Below are positions 50,385-59,400 of a stretch of 64,000 nt of DNA, piece after piece. The position numbers were made by a program, and so were the translations under genes. A model generated the notes under the pieces. It searched no databases. It saw only the letters and a list, made by a program, of their open reading frames with translations, and was not told the origin of the DNA. How positions within the stretch are numbered: the stretch's first letter is position 1; every line of letters begins with the position of its first letter. Origin of the DNA: Labilithrix luteola (GTDB lineage: Bacteria; Myxococcota_A; Polyangia; Polyangiales; Polyangiaceae); the NCBI RefSeq assembly GCF_001263205.1, contig NZ_CP012333.1:8847501-8911500 (forward strand), read 5' to 3'.

Positions 50385-53086
50385 GTGAGCTTCCCGAAGC
50401 CGATGCCGGCAAATCGAGCCGGGTCCGACGCATCGTCGAGAACGTCGTCGACTTTGCGATCCGGCGTCCGTGGTTCGTCATCTTCGTGGCGATTGGCTTG
50501 CTCATCGCGGCCAAGCAGTACACGACCCGCCTCGAGCTGAAGTCCGACTTCCTCGAGCTTCTGCCCCGTGACAGCCCGGGCTTCATCGCGTTCGAGCAGG
50601 AACTCAAGCGCGTCGGCGGTGGCGCGTCGCTCATCGTCATCAACGAATCGCCCGACCGGAAGTCGAACGAGCGCTTCATCGACGAACTGTCGAAGCGCAT
50701 CGAGGGCGAGGTCGAGACGCGCAACGCGTGCCTTCGCGAGGCGTGCGGTGGCGACGTGCCGCAAAGCGGGCTGCGCGGCGGCAAGATGCCCGCGTGTGCC
50801 GAGAAGTGTGGGCCGGAGCTCATCTCGTACGTGGAGAGCGGCACCAAGGAAGTGCGGTCGTTCTTCGAGAACAACAAGTGGCTCTACGCCGATCTTGCTG
50901 ATCTCGAGGACGCGGATCGCACGCTCGACCATCAGGTCGCGATTCGAAGCGGTCTCGTGAGCGACCTCGAGAGCGACGACGACGAAGGCTCCGCGAAGTC
51001 AGCCAAGGGCGACGCGGGGGCAGGGGCGGGCGCCGGCGAGAAGAAGGCGGCGCTCGGGATGGACGAGTTCCGCGATCGCTGGGAGGCGAAGGCGAACAAG
51101 AGCGACGACTTCCCGACGGGCTACTTCGCAGCGCCTGACGGCAAGATGATGGGCATTCGCATCGTCTCGCCGACGACCGGTACGGGCGACAAGGGCGGCG
51201 ACATGCTGCTCGCGCGCGTGCAGGAGATCGTCGCGTCGATGAATCCGAGCTCGTACGAACCGACCATGAAGGTTGGCTACGCGGGCGACATTCCGAACGC
51301 GATCGCCGAGAAGGATTCGATCGTCAGTGAAGCGGCGTTCGCGACCGGCATGGCGACGCTGCTCATCCTGGTGGGGATTTTCACGTTCTTCCGGTCGTTC
51401 TCCGCGCTCGTCGTCATGCTCTTGCCGACGGCCGTTGGTATTGCGTGCGCGTACTCGTTTGCGACGGCGACCTTCGGCTACGTCAACACCTCGGGCGCCT
51501 TCCTCGGCGCCATCATCCTCGGCAACGGCATCAACTATCCCATCGTCCTCCTGGGCCGGTATCGGGAGTTCGTGGCGCGCGGTATGGACCGCGACGTCGC
51601 AAAGAAGGCTGCCGTTTGGAACGCGTTCCGCGCGGAGCTCGTCGGTGCAAGCGTTGCGGGCATTGCTTACGGCTCGCTCGTGATCACGCGGTTCCGTGGG
51701 TTCAGTCAGTTCGGCATGATCGGTTTCGTCGGGATGCTGCTCGTGTGGCTCTCGATCATTCCGCTCGTGCCCGCCATCGTGACGGCGTTCGAGCGCATTC
51801 GCGCGATGCCCGGTGTCATCGGCCTCGTGCGCGCGCGCGACGAGCTGTTCGACATGCGGCCGTTCTCCTGGGTGTTCACCAAGGTCGACGAGACGGGGAC
51901 GAGCGGGCCCATCATCCGCACGGTCGCTCGCGTCACGGAGCGATGGCCTTGGTTGTTCATCGGCCTCGCGGGGATCGCGACGACGTTCGCCGTCGTCAAG
52001 TTGCCCACGTACCTCCGCGATCCCTGGGAGTACAACTTCGACCACCTCGGTTCGCGCGGGTCGAAGAAGGGCGGCGCGGGAGAGTGGTCCGTCAAGGCCG
52101 AGAAGGTCTTCGGCGGCAAGATGAACATCGCGGGCGCGATGATGCTCGCTGACTCGCCGGAGCAAGTTCCGGCGGTCAAGGCGCAGATCCTCGCCAACGA
52201 CGCGCTCGACCCGGAGGGCAAGCTCGTCAAGGAGATCGCGACGATCGCCGACCTGCTGCCCGGCGCCGACGAGGAGCAGACGAAGAAGCTGGCGGTCCTC
52301 GAGCGCATTCGGGACCGACTCACGCCGCGCGTTCTGCACGACATGAACGAGGACGAGCAGAAGCGCTTGCTCGAGCTCAAGCCGCCGGAGACGCTTCGCC
52401 TCATCGGTCCGAAGGACATTCCGTCGCTGCTGCGCCGCCGCTTCGAGGAGAAGAACGGCGTCGTTGGCACCGTCTTCTACGTGAAGTTCGTCGATCTGTC
52501 GTTCTCCGACGGGCACAACTTGCTGCGCATCGCGAAGACCACGGACAACGTGAAGCTCGCGGACGGGACCGTCGTGAAGACGGCGAGTCGCTCGACGATC
52601 TTCGCGGAGATGATTCGCTCGATGGAGCGCGACGGGCCGCTCGCGAGCTTCGCTTCGCTTGCCGCCGTGGCGGTCGTCGTGATTCTCGCGACGGCGAGCT
52701 TCCGCGGGGCAGCGACCGTCCTCGTCTCGCTCATCCTTGGCGTGCTGTGGATGGTTGGCGGTGCTGCGTGGAGCGACATGAAGCTCAACTTCTTGAACTT
52801 CATCGCGCTGCCCATCACGTTCGGCATCGGGTGCGAGTATCCGTTCAACATCTTCGACCGCTCGCGCCTCCTCGGCGGCGAAGTGACGATGGCCGTCCGC
52901 CGCTCCGGTGGTGCCGTGGCGCTCTGCAGCTACACCACGATCGTCGGCTACGGCTCGCTCGTCTTCGCCGACAACCAGGCGCTGCAGTCCTTCGGCCACC
53001 TCGCGATGAGCGGCGAGATCACCTGCCTCATCGCCGCGATGTTGGTCCTCCCGTCGCTCCTGCACGTCTGGAAGCCCCGCCGCTAA
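50381..53086 (+). CDS. RND-superfamily (MMPL/HpnN-like) exporter
   Basis: A 901-residue membrane transporter with the two-fold RND plan. It starts with a transmembrane segment (FVIFVAIGLLIAA) and a large periplasmic loop. A five-segment cluster follows at about residues 315-480 (TGMATLLILVGIFTFFRSF, GFVGMLLVWLSIIPLVP). A further segment near 520 precedes a second loop, and the second cluster covers about 745-895 (VAVVVILATASFRGAATVL, TIVGYGSLVFADNQALQSF). The MMPL/HpnN subfamily exports lipids such as hopanoids. No Asp/Lys proton-relay residues could be pinned down. It starts with GTG inside the stop of the glycosyltransferase gene. Confidence 0.87.
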   Translation: MSELPEADAGKSSRVRRIVENVVDFAIRRPWFVIFVAIGLLIAAKQYTTRLELKSDFLELLPRDSPGFIAFEQELKRVGGGASLIVINESPDRKSNERFIDELSKRIEGEVETRNACLREACGGDVPQSGLRGGKMPACAEKCGPELISYVESGTKEVRSFFENNKWLYADLADLEDADRTLDHQVAIRSGLVSDLESDDDEGSAKSAKGDAGAGAGAGEKKAALGMDEFRDRWEAKANKSDDFPTGYFAAPDGKMMGIRIVSPTTGTGDKGGDMLLARVQEIVASMNPSSYEPTMKVGYAGDIPNAIAEKDSIVSEAAFATGMATLLILVGIFTFFRSFSALVVMLLPTAVGIACAYSFATATFGYVNTSGAFLGAIILGNGINYPIVLLGRYREFVARGMDRDVAKKAAVWNAFRAELVGASVAGIAYGSLVITRFRGFSQFGMIGFVGMLLVWLSIIPLVPAIVTAFERIRAMPGVIGLVRARDELFDMRPFSWVFTKVDETGTSGPIIRTVARVTERWPWLFIGLAGIATTFAVVKLPTYLRDPWEYNFDHLGSRGSKKGGAGEWSVKAEKVFGGKMNIAGAMMLADSPEQVPAVKAQILANDALDPEGKLVKEIATIADLLPGADEEQTKKLAVLERIRDRLTPRVLHDMNEDEQKRLLELKPPETLRLIGPKDIPSLLRRRFEEKNGVVGTVFYVKFVDLSFSDGHNLLRIAKTTDNVKLADGTVVKTASRSTIFAEMIRSMERDGPLASFASLAAVAVVVILATASFRGAATVLVSLILGVLWMVGGAAWSDMKLNFLNFIALPITFGIGCEYPFNIFDRSRLLGGEVTMAVRRSGGAVALCSYTTIVGYGSLVFADNQALQSFGHLAMSGEITCLIAAMLVLPSLLHVWKPRR

Positions 53087-53121
53087 CCCGCCCGCCGCCC
53101 CCCTAGAACGTTCCCGAACCG

Positions 53122-53223
53122 TCCCAGGTTCCTTCGGAAGTCCCTGAAAAATAGGCTTCCCAGAGCTTCCCAGGTTCCTTCGGCGGCGGAACGGGCTTCC
53201 CAGAGGTTCCCAGGTTCCTTCGG
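53122..53223. repeat. Repeat block left of the Y1 transposase gene
   Basis: TCCCAGGTTCCTTCGG occurs three times, at 53122, 53168 and 53208 (spacing 46 and 40). GGCTTCCCAGAG lies between copies. The element TCCCTGAAAAATAGGCTTCC (from 53141) recurs inverted near 56430. The block sits between the RND gene and the transposase gene; the remaining gap bases show nothing else. Confidence 0.85.
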
Positions 53224-53344
53224 AACGCCTTTGCGGAACGCCTGACAAGGGGGGCGCGGAGTCGTGCTGCCACAGCCTTGCTCCCAGGTCGTAAAAATCA
53301 CGGCGTTGCGGCAACGCTTGGTGAGGGGGAGCCGAGGGGGCGGC

Positions 53345-54256
53345 GTGACCCTCCCGCGCCAGATACTCCCAGGTCGCCTTCATCTCATCACCCGTCGGTG
53401 TACGCAGAGGTTGTTTCTCCTGCGGCCCGACAAGCAGGTCGAGCAGATCTATCTGTACTGCTTGGCCGAGGCCGCCAGACGGTTCGGAATCACCGTGTAT
53501 GGCTGGGTGGCGATGAGCAACCATCAGCATCTGCTGGTGCGTGACAATCGGGGCAATCTCCCGGCGTTTCTTGCCCACTTCAACAAGCTGACCGCCAAGG
53601 CGCTCAACGACCACTGGGGGCGTTGGGAGAATCTCTGGTCGTCCGAACAGACAAATGTCGTTTGGATCGTGGACCCGCAAGATGCCTTCGAGAAGTTGAT
53701 CTACGTGCTCGCCAATCCAGTCACCGCGGATCTCGTCGACCGCATCTCCGACTGGCCCGGCGCGATCTCCCTGAGGCAAAACCTCAGCGGAGAGCCGATC
53801 ACGATCGTGAGGCCCGCGTTCTTCCGAGAGGACGGCCCGATGCCTGCGGAGGTCACGCTTCGCGTCGAGCGGCTTCCAGGTTTCGAGCACCTCAGCGTAA
53901 CGGAATGGGAGAGCACGCTTCGTTCGAGGCTCGAAGGCGAAGAGGCCGCCGCGCGGAAGATCCGCTTTCGCGAGGGGCGCACCGTGCTCGGCCGCAAAGC
54001 GGTGCTCGACGCCGCATGCACCGACCGACCGGAGACAGTCGCGCCTCGGCGCCGCCTCCGGCCTCACTTGGCGTGTAGCAACGCGCAGCTCCGCCGAGCC
54101 GCGCTTTGCGTTCTTCAGCTGTTTCGCACGACGTATCGCACGGCGATGGAGCTTTGGCTCTCAGGCGACAAGGCGACGTGGTTTCCGCCAGGAACCTACA
54201 AAATGGCGCTCCTCGGCGCGTGCTGCCGACCCACCGTCGACCTCGTGGCGGTGTGA
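53345..54256 (+). CDS. Y1 (HUH/RAYT-type) transposase
   Basis: A 303-residue single-stranded-DNA transposase of the IS200/TnpA_REP type. The HUH metal motif is SNHQHLLV (His60 and His62). The candidate catalytic Tyr is Tyr120 in IYVLANPVTADLVD, the usual family position. A following Trp-rich segment and a C-terminal Arg-rich region complete it. There are no inverted terminal repeats of the DDE kind. REP-associated transposases normally sit next to short palindromic repeats, and repeat blocks lie on both sides here. The GTG 53345 start gives the family-like LITRRCTQRLF end to the first strand. No frameshift or truncation is seen. Confidence 0.9.
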   Translation: MTLPRQILPGRLHLITRRCTQRLFLLRPDKQVEQIYLYCLAEAARRFGITVYGWVAMSNHQHLLVRDNRGNLPAFLAHFNKLTAKALNDHWGRWENLWSSEQTNVVWIVDPQDAFEKLIYVLANPVTADLVDRISDWPGAISLRQNLSGEPITIVRPAFFREDGPMPAEVTLRVERLPGFEHLSVTEWESTLRSRLEGEEAAARKIRFREGRTVLGRKAVLDAACTDRPETVAPRRRLRPHLACSNAQLRRAALCVLQLFRTTYRTAMELWLSGDKATWFPPGTYKMALLGACCRPTVDLVAV

Positions 54257-54296
54257 ACACGCGTCGTCGCTGACGGATCGGCGCCGACAAAATGAA

Positions 54297-54349
54297 TCGC
54301 GCTCCGAAGGCTCTTGTCGCCGTTGCCAGGCAAGAACCTCGGAGCGCGA
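54297..54349. terminator. Large hairpin between the transposase and typA genes
   Basis: A perfect 11-bp inverted repeat, TCGCGCTCCGA (54297-54307) with TCGGAGCGCGA (54339-54349), encloses a further TCTTG/CAAGA pair (54312-54316 with 54331-54335). It lies between converging genes and has no long U-tract. It may be a shared terminator or a palindrome related to the transposase. Confidence 0.6.
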
Positions 54350-54361
54350 GAGAGGACCCGA

Positions 54362-56239
54362 CTACGCGTCGGATTCGGACTGCATCACGCCACGTGCACC
54401 AGCTTCCTCGATGGCATCTGCGCGGCGCGGCCGGCGGGTGCACTGGAGGATCTGCTTGCGCACGCGTACGGCATCGGGCGTGACCTCGACGAGCTCGTCG
54501 GCGTCGATCCACTCCATCGCCGTCTCGATGTTCAGCGTACGCGGAACGGCGAGCATGACGTTGTCGTCCTTGCCGTGGTTACGCACGTTCGTCTGCTTCT
54601 TCTCTTTGACGAAGTTGACGTCGGCGTCGCTGGGGCGATTGTGCTCGCCGACGATCATGCCTTCGTACACTTCGGCGCCCGGCGAGATGAAGAAGACGCC
54701 GCGTGCTTGGAGGTGGTTCATCGCGTACGGCGTGGCGACACCCGCGCGGTCCGAGACGATGGCGCCGAGCTGACGCTTCGGCATCACACCACCCCACGGC
54801 TCCCAGCCGTCGAGGAGGGTCGTAAGGAGGCCCATGCCTCGGGTCGACGTGAGGAACTCACCTCGGAAACCGATGAGGCCACGGCTCGGAATGCGGAACT
54901 CGAGGCGCGCACGGCCGTGGCCGTGGTTCGCCATCTTCGTCATGCGGCCGCGACGCGTGCCGAGGCGCTCGGTGACGACACCGATGTACGTGTCGGGAAC
55001 GTCGATGACCGCGAGCTCGTAGGGCTCGTGGCTCACGCCGTCCTCGACCTTGGTGACGACCTCGGGGTTGCCGAGCTGCATCTCGTAGCCTTCACGGCGC
55101 ATCGTCTCGACGAGAATCGCGAGCTGGAGCTCGCCGCGGCCGAGTACGGTGAACGTGTCCGGCGAGTCCGTCTCCTCGAAACGAAGCGCAAGGTTCTTGC
55201 GTGTCTCGCGGAGGAGGCGCTCGCGCAGCTGACGGCTCGTCAGGTACTTCGATGCCTTGGACTTGCCGGCGAAAGGCGACGTGTTCACGCCGATGCGCAT
55301 CTTGATGGTCGGTTGCTCGACCAGGATGCGGGGCAGGGCGCGATCCTCCCAACCGTCGGCGAGATCGACGATGGTGTCGCCGACATCGACGTCATCGATG
55401 CCCGCGAGCGCGATGATTTCACCGGCGCCGGCCTCGGGCGTGGTTGTGCGCTTCAGGCCCTCGAACGTCGAGAGAACCTTGATGGCCGCCTTCGCGCGCG
55501 AGCCTTCCTTGATGATGCCGACCTGCTGATTCGCGCGAATCGTGCCGGAGCTGATGCGACCGATCGCAAGACGGCCGACGTAGTCGTCGTGATCGAGGTT
55601 GTTGACCAGGATCTGGAGCGGCGCCTTCGGCTCGGCCTTCGGAGCAGGGACCTTCTGGAGGATGGTCTCGAAGAGCGGAGCGAGGTTCGTGTTCGGGTCG
55701 TCGAGCGAATGCTTGGCGATACCGTCACGGCCGATCGCGTAGAGAACCGGGAAATCGGTCTGCGCGTCCGAGGCTTCGAGGTCGATGAAGAGGTCGAAGA
55801 CCTCGTTCAAGACTTCGTTCGGGCGGGCGTCGCCGCGGTCGATCTTGTTGATGACGACGATGACGGGGAAGCCGAGTTCCAGACACTTACGGAGAACGAA
55901 CCGCGTCTGGGGGAGAGGGCCTTCTGCCGCGTCGACGAGCAGGATGGCGCCGTCGGCCATCATTAGCGTGCGCTCGACCTCGCCACCGAAGTCGGCGTGG
56001 CCTGGAGTGTCGACGACGTTGATCTTCGTCACCGTACCGTCGGGGCTGCGCCACCGTACGGAGGTGTTCTTCGCGAGGATCGTGATCCCGCGCTCGCGCT
56101 CGAGATCATTGGAATCCATCACGCGTTCGGCAACGGCTTCGTTCTCGCGGAACGTACCGGCCTGCTTGAGCATATGGTCGACGAGCGTGGTCTTGCCGTG
56201 GTCGACGTGGGCAACAATCGCCACGTTACGAAGCTGCAT
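54362..56239 (-). CDS. typA: Translational GTPase TypA/BipA
   Basis: A 625-residue ribosome-binding GTPase, close to the usual length of about 610. G1 is HVDHGKTTLVDHML, G3 DTPGHADFGGEVERT, G4 NKIDRG; domain II-type beta region and the C-terminal domain follow (GYEMQLGNPEVVTKVEDGV, RLEFRIPSRGLIGFRGEFL). A 20-residue Arg-rich extension is at the C-terminus (CTRRPRRADAIEE). The family assists 50S ribosome assembly and stress adaptation. The ATG at 56239 is the conserved start; an in-frame extension upstream is not. It is convergent to the transposase. Confidence 0.97.
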   Translation of the reverse strand: MQLRNVAIVAHVDHGKTTLVDHMLKQAGTFRENEAVAERVMDSNDLERERGITILAKNTSVRWRSPDGTVTKINVVDTPGHADFGGEVERTLMMADGAILLVDAAEGPLPQTRFVLRKCLELGFPVIVVINKIDRGDARPNEVLNEVFDLFIDLEASDAQTDFPVLYAIGRDGIAKHSLDDPNTNLAPLFETILQKVPAPKAEPKAPLQILVNNLDHDDYVGRLAIGRISSGTIRANQQVGIIKEGSRAKAAIKVLSTFEGLKRTTTPEAGAGEIIALAGIDDVDVGDTIVDLADGWEDRALPRILVEQPTIKMRIGVNTSPFAGKSKASKYLTSRQLRERLLRETRKNLALRFEETDSPDTFTVLGRGELQLAILVETMRREGYEMQLGNPEVVTKVEDGVSHEPYELAVIDVPDTYIGVVTERLGTRRGRMTKMANHGHGRARLEFRIPSRGLIGFRGEFLTSTRGMGLLTTLLDGWEPWGGVMPKRQLGAIVSDRAGVATPYAMNHLQARGVFFISPGAEVYEGMIVGEHNRPSDADVNFVKEKKQTNVRNHGKDDNVMLAVPRTLNIETAMEWIDADELVEVTPDAVRVRKQILQCTRRPRRADAIEEAGARGVMQSESDA

Positions 56240-56308
56240 GGGGGTGCCGCTCTCTAATAGGCGTTTCGCAGTGCGGCAAGCTGAAGTGACGTGAACTCCG
56301 CAGCAAAT

Positions 56309-56438
56309 CGACGTGACAGTCGAGATACCCACCTTCCCAGGTTGATGAGGGGTGCCCCATTTTCTAGGGCGGGCGACGTGACAGTCGAGATACCCACCTT
56401 CCCAGGTTGATGAGGGGAGGCCTATTTTCCAGGGAGGG
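56309..56438. repeat. Two tandem 65-base repeats upstream of typA
   Basis: Copies begin at 56309 and 56374. Both contain CGACGTGACAGTCGAGATA, CCCACCTTCCCAGGTTGATG and AGGGG, then a variable end with ATTTTC(T/C)AGGG. The second copy has GGCCTATTTTCCAGGGA, the near-inverse of the left block at 53141. They occupy most of the 205 bases between typA and the giant TPR gene. Confidence 0.9.
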
Positions 56439-56444
56439 TGGCGC

Positions 56445-59400
56445 CTAGCGGTCGAGGCCGAGGTGGGCGCGGGCGGTGGCGTAGGCGTCGGTGACGCTGA
56501 AGGTCATCAGTTCCCGGGCCTCGGCCGTACGGGCGATCCAGGCGGCGCGCGGCTCGGGGTCCGTCGGCGCTCCTTCTTCGCCACGCGCCCAGGCGATGGC
56601 ATCGAGGGCCGCGCTCGGGTCGCCGACCGCGAGGAGGGCTACCCGGTTCGCCCAGGCGGCGGCTGTCGGGCCTAGCAGGCCGCTTTGCGTGCCCAGCGCG
56701 CCCGCCGCCTCGAGGGCGATGACGCCGACGGTTGGGTCGAGATTGCGAGGAAGGGCAGGGACGAGGCGACGGCAGACCTCCGCGACGTGCCGCGCATCCA
56801 CGCCCTGAGGCACGAAGCTCGGATTGAACGCCGTGAAGAGCGCCGAAACCAGCACGGCTACGTCTTGCGGCTGTCCCCGCAGCAGCGACGACGAGCGCGA
56901 GAGAATCATCTTGAGCGCACGGACGATGACGAACGCGAGCGCACGCTCGTTCGTGACGTGCATCAGTCCCTCACCGACGAGGAGCGTCGGCGGATTCGAC
57001 CCCAGCGGAATCGCCACCCGGCCGAGCGCAGGAGACACCAGAATCTGGAGCGCCCCGAGCCCCACCACGGTGGCTACCGCGCCGACGGCCGTTCCGAGCG
57101 GAGTGCCCGGGACGAGCGGCGTCGCACGCAAGGCTCGCAGGTCGAGCGGAGAGATCACGTCGAGCGAATCCCCCGCACGGAAGAGCAGGGCCCGCAGCGC
57201 CGGGCTCATCAGCTCCGGCACGAGAATCTCGTCGAGTTGCGGATCGATCGCACGCGCGTCGCCGCCCACGATGCCCGCCGCCGGCCGAACCTTCGGCCCC
57301 TCCACGGCGGCAAGCGTCGCCGCCACGACGCGCGCCGCGTCGCGCTTGCCGCGCAGCTCGTAGGCCGCGTGCAAGACCTCGAAGAGCGACGTCACGAATC
57401 GCCCTGCCGCAAACGCCCGTCGAGCATCGCCCGCCGCGCGATCGAGCAGGATCTGCATCGCCGGCATCTGTCGCTGGCGCGCGTAGAACTCCGCCATCGA
57501 GCGAAGCGCCACCACTGACGTCGGGAACTCACGCCTCGCCGCTTCGAGCGCTTGCTCGGCGCGTCGCGCGTCACGTCCGACGTGCTCGTAGATTTGAGAA
57601 ATCTCGATGAGGCGCGCCAAGCGCACGGCCGGGTCGGCCACCTCGCCGATGATCTCCTGCATCGCTTCGACCGCCCGCGCGACGTCGCCCTGACGCCGGT
57701 ACACGTCGACGAGCTTCTCGAGCGTCGGTACGTCCTTCGGCGCCCGCTTGAGCACTTCCTTGTAGGCAAGCTCGGCGCGCGAAAGGTTCACGGTGTGGAC
57801 GGCGTAGATCTCACCGAGCCGCTCGTAGATCGCCCGCTGCTCTTCCGGTGTCGAGAGCAAGCGCGCGAGACGGACGTACGCCTGCTCGGCCCCGTTCCAG
57901 TCGCCCTCCTTCGCACACAGCTCCGCCATCGCTCCGAGTGCCGTCGCGTGATCCGGCTGGCGCTCGAGCGCCGCGTCGAGCGTCTGCTTCGCCTTCGAGA
58001 GCTCGCCCATCTCCACGAGCGCGCGCGAGAGCTCCACCTCGAGCATGATGCGCTCGCCGTCATCGTCGACCTTGTCGAGACGGCGTTCGAGCAATCGGGC
58101 GAGCTCGGCGTCGAGACGTCGCTCGGCATAGAGCTTCGACAAGCGCTCGAAGACGTCGGCGTGCGAGACGTCGATCTCCGAGCACTGCTCGAGCGCGCTC
58201 ATTGCACGCTCCGCATCGCCGACTTCGTCGAGCCAGAAGCGTGCTGCGTCGTACCACGCAAGGAGCTGGTGCTCGGGCACCGCGCTCGTGCGCGCAAGGC
58301 TCTCGCACGCCTCGGCGCCTGCGCGCTTTTCGCCGGCTTCCTGGCGTACCTCGGCGAGGAAACCCCAGGTGACGACGTCTCCCGGATCTTCGTTGGCTGC
58401 TTGCTCGAGGAACGTGCGCGCGTCGCTCACGCGCTCGAGGTGAGCTGCCGCCTCGCTCGCGCGGAGAAGCAACGTGGCGCGCTCGGCAGGGCGCGGCGTC
58501 CGCTCGAGCAGCTCGAGCGTGGTCGACAAGATGGCCTCCTCGTCCTTCTCGACGCGCGCGTGCGCGTTGAGCGAACGGATCGACCAGAGCGAGGGCACGG
58601 GCTGTGTGGCCGCGAGGCGAGCCATATCGGCCGTGCGATCCCAGCTCGCGCCGCCGCTTGCGCGGCGCAATCGGAAGCGCGCCGCCAGCTGAGCGTGGCC
58701 CGTCACTTCTCCGCCAGCCGTCCCGTCGAGCGAGAGGGCAATCTGCTCGAACACGCGTTCGAGCTCCTCGTCACGACCGGCCGATACGAGCGTGTGCTCG
58801 ACGAACCGAAGGCTTCGCTTGTCGCGCGGCGCGATCTCGAGAATCGCGCGATGCCACGACAGCGCCGCATCGACGTCTTTGCGGCTGTGCAGCTCGATGT
58901 CCGCGAGGCGTGCGTACGCTGCCTTGCGAACCTCGTCGTCCTCCGTGGACTCGGTGAGCTCGACGAGAGCTTCGATCTGGCGCATTGCCGCTCCGGTCTC
59001 GAGCTCGAGGCGCGCGACCATCGAGGGGGCGATGCCTGCATCGCCGGCCTCGACAGCCAGCGCTGCGGTTCGAAGCGCACCGCGCGTGTCTCCAGCGTGC
59101 TCGTATTCGAGCGCGGCTTCGGTGAAGAGCGTGGCGCGTGCTTCACCGGTTGCCTTCTCCGCGCGTCGCTCACGCCACTCGGCGCGGTCGCTCGGGGCCT
59201 CGGTCGCGAGGCGCTCGTAGAGCTCGCGGAGCGCCATGTCCTCGGGGCGCGCCCGGTGAGCCTCGTCCAGGCGAGTGCTTGCGAGGTCAGGATCGCGATC
59301 GGCTACGAGCAGCGCTTCGCGCACGGCGTCGAGCGCCGTCTCGAACGGATCGGTTGCGTAAGCCCGTCGCTCCTGAATCCAGCGGAGGACGTCGTCGAGG

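Noticed and set aside
50999..54067. 1022-codon minus-strand frame across the RND and transposase genes
   Set aside because: Antisense to two secure genes and crosses the repeat block; no domain patterns.
53345..54256. A classical insertion sequence with terminal inverted repeats
   Set aside because: HUH/Tyr chemistry is clear, there is no DDE motif, and no flanking target duplication was found.
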